14,513 nt of DNA from Planctomycetaceae bacterium (lineage in GTDB: Bacteria; Planctomycetota; Planctomycetia; Planctomycetales; Planctomycetaceae): NCBI GenBank assembly GCA_020426085.1, contig JAGQQP010000042.1, positions 1 to 14,513 of the forward strand, written 5' to 3'. A program made the position numbers and the translations under genes. The notes below the pieces were generated by a model that saw nothing but the letters and a program-made list of their open reading frames with translations, was not told the origin of the DNA and made no database searches. Shown here piece by piece: positions 7,993-14,513 of this stretch (position 1 is the stretch's first letter; each line of letters opens with the position of its first letter).

Positions 7993-8634
7993 TCACTCGT
8001 AATGAAATAACAGTTCAACCCGGTCGATGTGATTGTAGAAATCCTTAATCCTCAGATCTTTCTTTTTGCTCTGCTCAAAAATAAATCGGGTTTGCCCCTG
8101 TTCGACCCAGAAACCTTCCAGCTTCTGTTCAAATAAGACTGGCCGTCCCAGTTCATCACTTTCAGGGGAGATTGCCCCTGTGGCAGAGCCCAGGCCACGC
8201 ACTGTGACGAAAAATTCGTTTCGTTTAAATCTCAAATAAATCGGTCGCTGGTTATTCGGAACCGAATAGGGGTTCTGAGTTGCCTTGAGATTGATACTCC
8301 AGCTGCCATCCTGTTCCAGCAGGACCGCGGTATTCGAAATGGAACAGTGATTTAACTGAAGGCCACTGGTTGATTGCTGATAAATTTTCGTGATTTCCGG
8401 CATCGGGTTTATTGGATTGGAGGTGGAATCAACTTCGGCATCGGTGAGATTTAAAACGGTAAACGTCACAGCGCTGACGGGAGTTGAATCGGTTGCCTGG
8501 TAACGATAGCTGCTTCCCAATGAACAGCGTTTTTTGGCTTTCACTTTATGGGGAATCAGGTTTCCAGCCCAGGCGGTCAGTAAAAAACTGCCTCCTACCA
8601 CTACCAGGCTGATTACAATGGTCACGAATCGCAT
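7993..8634 (-). CDS. exported or membrane-anchored protein of unknown function, second gene of the envelope operon
   Basis: A 213-aa protein. A hydrophobic N-terminus (VTIVISLVVVGGSFLLTAWA) acts as signal peptide or anchor, with possible cleavage after AWA near residue 23. The following stretch is basic (HKVKAKKR). Two Cys remain in the exported part (about residues 37 and 97) and could form a disulfide. The rest looks beta-rich, with pieces such as SWSINLKAT, PIYLRFKRNEFFVTVRGLG and GQTRFIFEQ, ending in VELLFHYE. The ATG at 8634 has AGGA seven nt upstream. The gene starts 25 nt after the secretin-like gene's stop, which implies co-transcription. A role as an accessory or pilotin-like partner is a guess from position only; no family recognised. 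Confidence 0.85.
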   Translation of the reverse strand: MRFVTIVISLVVVGGSFLLTAWAGNLIPHKVKAKKRCSLGSSYRYQATDSTPVSAVTFTVLNLTDAEVDSTSNPINPMPEITKIYQQSTSGLQLNHCSISNTAVLLEQDGSWSINLKATQNPYSVPNNQRPIYLRFKRNEFFVTVRGLGSATGAISPESDELGRPVLFEQKLEGFWVEQGQTRFIFEQSKKKDLRIKDFYNHIDRVELLFHYE

Positions 8635-8659
8635 TTTATTATCCTGTTGATGGTACGAA

Positions 8660-11600
8660 TTATTTTCTGGAATAAGGCAGGCTGGGAAGCTTCTCGGAAA
8701 AACGAGACCACAATGAGGGTTTCGCAGGTTTTTGCTCAGTCTGAGTTGAAATGGGTTGTACCTGATGGGGTTTTACAATTGATGGAATTCCAAATAGAAC
8801 CTGTGGTGACTCATCAGCGTGGGGGCTGGTGTTTTCATATTTGATCGGTCGCACATGCCCCGGTAGTTGCTTTGGATCTGATTTCTTGAAGTTCAAATTC
8901 TTCAGCGCTTTGAGAGGAGAAGAAAATTTGAATCTTCCAGAAGGAGCAGCTTCTTCCTCAAATGAAGTCGGATTGAGCTGTCGATCGAAGTACTTCCTGT
9001 TCTGAGTCGCCGAGGTTGAAGGAGGAGCCATCAGGACAGGGGATTGAGGTGCAGGGGGAATCGAACTCGGGGATCCAGCACCCGGAATTCTGCTGGCCTG
9101 TCTTCTTGCACTATGATTGCCTTGTTGTGGTTGAATCAAATGGGATTGATGATCCCGGATGATGGCACTGTCTTCAGATTCAAAAGCCGGCTGGGCACCG
9201 TCGATCAAGGGGACATTCTGCATTCTGGGGCTACTGGCAGGAGGCGCCCATTCTTCCGTTGTACCCGGGATGAATGCAGGGTCTTTACCCGGAATGTAGC
9301 GGGAAGGTCGGCGGATATCTTCCGGGCGATAGCCTTCCTGCAGATTACTGTCTTTGATATTCAAGCCGGGACCGGTGTAACCGGACGGGTGGTTATAGGG
9401 AATGGTTTGTTGAGTTCGATACAGGTCAGCTCGACGCTGTTTTTCCGGAATGTCCAGAAAACCGTCTACCTGACTGCTGGAAAAATCACTGACTTTGTTT
9501 TTCAGCACCCGCTGGCGGTTACGAGTGACAAATTCCTGATCTCGCAGGCTGATGGTATCCAGGTCTGCCACCGCAGGAGCCCAGCGAAGCCCCATAATGT
9601 CAAACAGTGTCGGGTAAATAACGGATTGCGCCATAATGATATTTTCCTGAAGGGAAGCTTCTCCCTGAGGAAGCGGCCGGAAGAGGACTCCCAGACCGGG
9701 TACATCTTCGAGGAGTGGAACGCCTCGGGAAGTCCGCGAAGCCTTCAATGCGACCTGGTAACGACTGACCTCGCGTAGTTCATAATTTCCAGTCTGGACG
9801 TCGGTATCTATAAAGTGACGTTTAACACGTCCCAGATGTTTTTCGTCTGCGCGGATTGGCTCCCGAATATTAGTGGTGTACTCGTAGTTCAGATGGAAGA
9901 CGACTGCCTGACCGTCAGGTTGAATGACGGGACGCACTTCAAACGCTGTTCCCGTCTCAAACTTATATACAGAAGGATCAGGGATCAGACCTTCCAGCTG
10001 AGATCCAAATTTCGGCGGACCGGAGGGACCCTGGCTGAGATATTCTTCATCCATCACCGATGGTGTTCCCGGCAGGACATTCCTGATACGGGGAGAGAAT
10101 CCTTCAGCGGTATAGATTTCACTGGCTGGCTGACCTCCATACAGTTTTGTCAGCGCCAGGAAGTTCGGATCATTCATCAAAGCGCCATAGTCGCTATACG
10201 CGGCCAGAGCAGATTCAAAGGCTTCATTTATCAGAATATCCCGTTTGGGGAGATCAAATTCCATTGTCGCCTGAGGTGCGACACGGGCGAACTGTCGGTT
10301 GTTTGTCAGGATACTGGTTTGTTCCACCTGGGCAAAGCTGACGTCCCAGTAGCGACTGGTTTCCCGAACGTAGCGGAATGCAGGATCATAATATTGTGTT
10401 TTAAAGTCATCTTCGAGTGCCGTCGCAATCCGCTGCATATAGTTGTCAATGTTCGCCGTATGCGCCCGCGTCCCTTCGATCAGATCGATATACTTTTCTT
10501 CCACATCATCCACGAGCATGTCGAGGAACTTTTTGTGGTCCAGGGGAAGACGAGAACCATCCAGGATTTGCAGAGCGATTTGTTCATTCAGCTCTGCAGT
10601 GAACATCTCCTGAAAACTCTTGTTGACTATTTTTATCGCATTTTCTGCTTTCTCTTTTAATGTTTCGTCTTTGTAGTGGGCCAGGATATCATCTCGTAAC
10701 TCTAACCAGTCACGAAATGCCTCTTGAAGATTAAAATCTCTGGATCTGAGATTTGCTAATATTAAAGCAGCACGTTTCTCGTATTCCCGAGTTTGTAATT
10801 CTATCGCATTGACGAGTATGGAATACTTCTGTATTCCAATCGTGATTATCGCGACGACTCTTCGATTAAGAGTTGCCTCGTTTTTAAGTGTTTTATACTC
10901 TGAAGTTCCTTCGAAATTTTCTGATATGATTGAGTCGTAATATTTATTTTCATTTAGCAGCAGCGCTTGATGATTTAAATCAAAATAATGAAACTTATTA
11001 CAAAGTTTGTGGAGTCGTTGATACTCAATCGCTAATTTCTGGATCATTTGCTTCCACTTTTTATTATCCCAATCTGTCTTGTCTTCATTTTTGTCTTCAT
11101 TAATCATATTCTCCCTGTTCGGTAATACTTTACTTACTTTAATTTTCTCGCCATCGATTGAATAAACATAGGTAGTATTACCGAATGTGATTTTGTATTC
11201 CTTAGATTTTTCTTGCGCTTGTGTATCATTCTTTGTCGATTTTGGATCAGGTGTGGGAGGTCCATCCGGGTTTGATCCATCCGGGTTTGATCCATCCGGT
11301 TTTGGTCCAGCTGGGGTTGGTCCAGCTGGGGTTGGTCCAGCTGGGGTTGGTCCAGCTGGGGTTGATCCAGCTGGGGTTGATCCAGCTGGGGTTGATCCAG
11401 CTGGGGTTGTGCCAGCTGGGGTTGTGCCAGATTGAGTCTCTCGTGATTGACTTTCTATTGAGGGTGAAAATTCAATTAATGTCTTAACATCTCCTGTCAA
11501 AACATTGATCATGTTCTGAAATTCTTGAGATAGTTCCAAGAGTTCTCTGTAGCGGACTTTTCTGGCCTGATTGACCGCCTCTTTCGCATCGGTTTCTTCA

Positions 11601-14513
11601 ATTCGAGATTTTTTTCTCATCTCCTGGTAATCACCAATCTTATCTTCAATCACCGATCGCTCCAGGACGCGTTCTTTCAATTCGATTTCGGTCACTAGTC
11701 GACTTTTGAAAATCTGGGCCAGGCGAATAAATTCGCGTTGCAGCGGATTGAGCGTGTCGTCGCCCATGACGTCTGCGTTGAAGAAGCCGCGCAATGAGAC
11801 GAACTTTGCATTGTGGGCCAGAAAATGGAATTTCTTGAAATCGTGTTTACTGGTCATCCCGGAGGCAACGAAATAGTCCTGCTCGTCGAGTGGGAGTTGC
11901 GTTTCTATCTGCATTTGAAAATCTGCCAGTATTTCCATCCGCACACTGTTCTTGGCCAGTGCCATCAGGAATAACGCTGACGACAGGCTGGTGGAATCCA
12001 TGGAGTTGATCGAAAGCAGTTTATTGCCGGTTTTCAGGAATTCGGAATCCATTTCATACAAGGCATGCAGAAAATCGGCGCCGAAGAACGCTTCAACATA
12101 TTTGAGATCGCGTGCATGCTGAGAATGTTCGGGGCACATTGCATCAACCTGGGCTGCTTTCTGGCTGGCGATTTTGACAATCGAATTGCGGAGCATCTGT
12201 GCTGACTGCATCGTCAGAAACCGTGAGTGATCTATGTAGCGCTGAATCTGCATTGCCACTTTTTCCATGCGGTCAGCATGTTCGCCATTAATCTGAACTG
12301 TATGCAGGGTGATGCGCACCTGTCCGACCGGGGCATCAATCTGGTTGATCATTGTGCGTACTTCGTTGACTCCTTTCAGGGGCCCCCGTAGTTGGATCAA
12401 ACCTGTGCCGATTACAGACAGGGAGACCTGTTCGACCGGGTCTTTTGAGTTCGGAACGCCCTCGGCATAAGAATCGGGGTCTTCATGTGCGGCTGCCACG
12501 CGTTTGCGAAATTCTTCCGCATAAGCTCGCTCTTCTTTTCGCTGTGAGACTTCCCATTCGTCATTCAGGCGGATTTCTTCTGCCCGAGCCGTTTCGACAG
12601 CAGTCTGGGCAGTCTGAATTCGAGACCGCGTTAAGGCAGAATCCGTATTGGCGGTAGACAGACTGAGTCGGGCCCGCTCAAGTTGGACTTCGGTCTGCTC
12701 TTGTGAAATTTTCTCATTCAATTTCTGCAGTTCTTCCTGTTCGGCTTTTTTCTCTGAATCTGAAAGACCAGGCAGGTTCGCATAATCCCGTGACTTCAGA
12801 AACCGCTGTCGATTCAAGTCCCCTTCCATTTCCTGGATGTCACGCTGAATCTGTTGAGTTTCATTGCTTCTACGGCTCAATGCCTGCTGCAGGTCTTCCA
12901 GCTTTGCTTCTGCCTCTCGTGTTTTGACGGCTGCATTGATGGCATTCTTTTCGTTTTGCTTCCGCAGGTCGGTCGCGGCTTCCGCTTTTTTGAGCGCCTC
13001 TCCCGCCAGTTGATTTTTCATTTCAACGCCATGTCGGTTATACGAACGGATTTTCCGATTGATAATCTGAGCGACACGGTGTGCATCGCGGAAGTAATAC
13101 AGGCGGGCAACGCGGGTGACTACTTTGTCCGAGGGATTAAAGCCGACCGAGTTCTCCCGAGGGGGTGTGTATTCGGGATATTGCACATAGTTCCCGGTGC
13201 TGCCGTGCAGACCGCGTGTGATTCCCACTGTCACATCACCGCTCACAACCAGCTTGGGTACGTCATAGGTCCCTGTCAGCGCAATCCCATGCAGGTCTTT
13301 TACGGTATCCTTGATTTCTAAATGATAAAGCCCAGGTGAAGACGCATTCGCGAGTTTAAACTTGATCGCATTACTGGAGGAAAGGTACTCAGCAGAACTG
13401 ATCGCCAGATTTGCAGGATTTCCTCCCTCTTTGCTGAGAGCGAAACTATTAGTAAGGGTCGCGTCGATAGTACTTTCATCCACAGGATAGTTTTTATCAA
13501 ATGAGATCGTAACTTCGTCTTCAATGGCAATTTGACTGAAAGAAGAAGCGTCAATGATACCTTTGATGGGACCTTCTGTGGCAATGCTGATCTGAATTGG
13601 ATCGATACGAGTCGATTTGAATGCTTGCTCACCTTGCATCAGCATGGGGACTAAAGTGTACTTTCCCACATTGGGCAATTCTAATTCAAGGTCTCGTGGG
13701 CCATCGCTCACCAGATCGAGCTTGCCGAGAAATTTTCCATTGGAATCCTGGACGACAAGTTGAGAGTTATTGACATTCCCGCCCGTACCATCATTCTGAA
13801 TGTTGAGCTTCAGGGTAAAAGTGGTTTGATTATAAAAATACTGATTATCGCTATTCTTTTTGAGTTCAACCTCTGGATGATCCTTCTGAACTAAAGTCGC
13901 TTTCGCCGTTAACCCATTCCGGTTGTATAATTGTTCTTCTACTTTGATACCATCCTGGGAATAAGCATGATTGTTATCCTGTTGTCGCAGAACGTATAGT
14001 TTCCCTGGTAATGTCGTATCATTGGGGATTTTTACTTCATATCGCCAGAGTCCACTTGAATCTGGTAACTTTTGCGATCGGACAGGCGAAATGTATTTAA
14101 CGAACTGATTCTCATTATTAACAAACGCAAAGGTTTCCTGACCATTTGACGAAGAGACATCAATTCGCAGATAGCCATCATAAACTCCATATGATTTGTC
14201 TTTAGCAAATGTTTCGCTTCCATATTTCTGGACCGATAGCGAACTGATTGTGGGTTTCAGACTGATTTCAGGGAAAATAATATTTGTTGAGCCTCCTGCC
14301 TCTGTCCAAACTGTTGGTTCAGCAGCTTGGGAAGAAATTCGCAGATGATAGACCCCTGGTGCAATTGTTCCTGCTACATCAAATGTCACAGAGTCTGTGT
14401 TACCATCGCCGGGTAGAGGGGTCGTCAACTCTTTCGTAATCGGGTCGCCCTCAACTGTGATTAAATGTAAAGCATAAACACGGTTTTGCACGAACGAATC
14501 ACCTGACACGTGT
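8660..14513 (-). CDS. giant secretin-family outer-membrane protein (5' end off window)
   Basis: The frame runs open to the window edge, so the true start is outside; 1950 residues are visible. Approximate order, counting from codon 14509: beta-rich region to 320; SbsA-type Ig-like domain (325-415, VTISFDKNYPVDESTI to VKDLHGIAL); first half of an N1-type secretin domain (460-492, TRVARLYYFRDAHRVAQII); Glu/Lys/Arg/Gln-rich coiled coil (497-677); second half of N1 (690-755, SVIGTGLIQLRGPL then QVRITLHTVQING); helical region and second coiled coil (930-1010); pentapeptide linker (1029-1083); AT-rich-encoded helical block; C-terminal secretin core with TGTAFEVRPVIQPDGQAV and the signature VPLLEDVPGLGVLFR (about 1597-1611); disordered Pro/Ser-rich tail of about 340 aa. 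Secretins form outer-membrane rings in type II/III secretion and type IV pilus systems. No secretion ATPase or pseudopilin is seen here, so the system type is open. Confidence 0.8.
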   Translation of the reverse strand, partial: HVSGDSFVQNRVYALHLITVEGDPITKELTTPLPGDGNTDSVTFDVAGTIAPGVYHLRISSQAAEPTVWTEAGGSTNIIFPEISLKPTISSLSVQKYGSETFAKDKSYGVYDGYLRIDVSSSNGQETFAFVNNENQFVKYISPVRSQKLPDSSGLWRYEVKIPNDTTLPGKLYVLRQQDNNHAYSQDGIKVEEQLYNRNGLTAKATLVQKDHPEVELKKNSDNQYFYNQTTFTLKLNIQNDGTGGNVNNSQLVVQDSNGKFLGKLDLVSDGPRDLELELPNVGKYTLVPMLMQGEQAFKSTRIDPIQISIATEGPIKGIIDASSFSQIAIEDEVTISFDKNYPVDESTIDATLTNSFALSKEGGNPANLAISSAEYLSSSNAIKFKLANASSPGLYHLEIKDTVKDLHGIALTGTYDVPKLVVSGDVTVGITRGLHGSTGNYVQYPEYTPPRENSVGFNPSDKVVTRVARLYYFRDAHRVAQIINRKIRSYNRHGVEMKNQLAGEALKKAEAATDLRKQNEKNAINAAVKTREAEAKLEDLQQALSRRSNETQQIQRDIQEMEGDLNRQRFLKSRDYANLPGLSDSEKKAEQEELQKLNEKISQEQTEVQLERARLSLSTANTDSALTRSRIQTAQTAVETARAEEIRLNDEWEVSQRKEERAYAEEFRKRVAAAHEDPDSYAEGVPNSKDPVEQVSLSVIGTGLIQLRGPLKGVNEVRTMINQIDAPVGQVRITLHTVQINGEHADRMEKVAMQIQRYIDHSRFLTMQSAQMLRNSIVKIASQKAAQVDAMCPEHSQHARDLKYVEAFFGADFLHALYEMDSEFLKTGNKLLSINSMDSTSLSSALFLMALAKNSVRMEILADFQMQIETQLPLDEQDYFVASGMTSKHDFKKFHFLAHNAKFVSLRGFFNADVMGDDTLNPLQREFIRLAQIFKSRLVTEIELKERVLERSVIEDKIGDYQEMRKKSRIEETDAKEAVNQARKVRYRELLELSQEFQNMINVLTGDVKTLIEFSPSIESQSRETQSGTTPAGTTPAGSTPAGSTPAGSTPAGPTPAGPTPAGPTPAGPKPDGSNPDGSNPDGPPTPDPKSTKNDTQAQEKSKEYKITFGNTTYVYSIDGEKIKVSKVLPNRENMINEDKNEDKTDWDNKKWKQMIQKLAIEYQRLHKLCNKFHYFDLNHQALLLNENKYYDSIISENFEGTSEYKTLKNEATLNRRVVAIITIGIQKYSILVNAIELQTREYEKRAALILANLRSRDFNLQEAFRDWLELRDDILAHYKDETLKEKAENAIKIVNKSFQEMFTAELNEQIALQILDGSRLPLDHKKFLDMLVDDVEEKYIDLIEGTRAHTANIDNYMQRIATALEDDFKTQYYDPAFRYVRETSRYWDVSFAQVEQTSILTNNRQFARVAPQATMEFDLPKRDILINEAFESALAAYSDYGALMNDPNFLALTKLYGGQPASEIYTAEGFSPRIRNVLPGTPSVMDEEYLSQGPSGPPKFGSQLEGLIPDPSVYKFETGTAFEVRPVIQPDGQAVVFHLNYEYTTNIREPIRADEKHLGRVKRHFIDTDVQTGNYELREVSRYQVALKASRTSRGVPLLEDVPGLGVLFRPLPQGEASLQENIIMAQSVIYPTLFDIMGLRWAPAVADLDTISLRDQEFVTRNRQRVLKNKVSDFSSSQVDGFLDIPEKQRRADLYRTQQTIPYNHPSGYTGPGLNIKDSNLQEGYRPEDIRRPSRYIPGKDPAFIPGTTEEWAPPASSPRMQNVPLIDGAQPAFESEDSAIIRDHQSHLIQPQQGNHSARRQASRIPGAGSPSSIPPAPQSPVLMAPPSTSATQNRKYFDRQLNPTSFEEEAAPSGRFKFSSPLKALKNLNFKKSDPKQLPGHVRPIKYENTSPHADESPQVLFGIPSIVKPHQVQPISTQTEQKPAKPSLWSRFSEKLPSLPYSRK
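11261..11425 (-). repeat. 15-bp tandem repeat, 11 units, encoding a PAG/PDG pentapeptide linker
   Basis: Eleven consecutive 15-bp units, in frame with the secretin-like gene. Three units of the TCCATCCGG type (11261-11305) are followed by eight of the CCAGCTGGGGTTG type (11306-11425). The coding strand gives eight xTPAG-type and three xxPDG-type pentapeptides. Near-identity of neighbouring units points to recent expansion by slippage or unequal recombination. Length changes would alter a flexible linker without a frameshift. Confidence 0.95.

Noticed and set aside
9044..10660. Long plus-strand frames of 244 and 281 aa
   Set aside because: They lie antisense within the secretin-like gene, whose own frame has recognisable motifs there; the antisense products show no domain-like sequence.
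11261..11425. Regular repeats as a possible CRISPR array
   Set aside because: Units are contiguous without spacers, 15 bp long and in frame with a coding gene.
11187..11487. Plus-strand frames rich in Gly-Val-Pro or Leu-Gly-Leu repeats
   Set aside because: They are the reverse-strand reading of the 15-bp tandem repeat inside the secretin-like gene.

Overview
All recognisable genes in this window lie on the minus strand, in two transcription blocks separated by an AT-rich gap of about 0.8 kb. The taxon cannot be fixed from the sequence. A giant secretin-like envelope protein with Ig-like and coiled-coil additions, small exported proteins of unknown family, moderate GC and mostly weak ribosome binding sites fit a Planctomycetota bacterium such as a Gimesia-type organism. 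That is an inference.

Right block (14513 down to 7128): three genes in one direction with gaps of 25 and 61 nt, probably an operon. The first is a very large secretin-family outer-membrane protein whose 5' end lies off the window. Its visible part carries a SbsA-type Ig-like domain, an N1-type secretin domain split by a long coiled coil, a pentapeptide-repeat linker next to an unusually AT-rich block, a C-terminal secretin core with the VPLLEDVPGLGVLFR signature, and a disordered tail. Two small exported proteins of unknown family follow and may be partners of the secretin.

Middle gap (7127 to 6346): no convincing gene. It holds a hairpin after the envelope operon, an 8-bp perfect dyad, and a good sigma70-like promoter (5/6 matches in both hexamers, 17-bp spacer) pointing at the left block.

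Left block (6345 down to 1): the main find. A possible 85-aa cysteine-containing small gene precedes a two-gene cassette that I read as a RADAR anti-phage defence system. The first cassette gene is a 1304-aa P-loop ATPase with Walker A and B motifs and a helical, TPR-like C-terminal half (RdrA). It overlaps by 4 bp (ATGA) a second gene encoding a large adenosine-deaminase-fold protein (RdrB). RdrB is open across all 707 codons down to the window edge and carries the deaminase motifs HxH, EVRxSP, GLDVxxDE, HVGE and RVGHG. Its C-terminus, including the last metal-binding Asp motif, is off the window. In characterised RADAR systems the ATPase and deaminase form a very large assembly that deaminates adenosine in RNA or nucleotides during phage infection. 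Here the ATPase appears unusually long and the upstream small gene has no described counterpart known to me.
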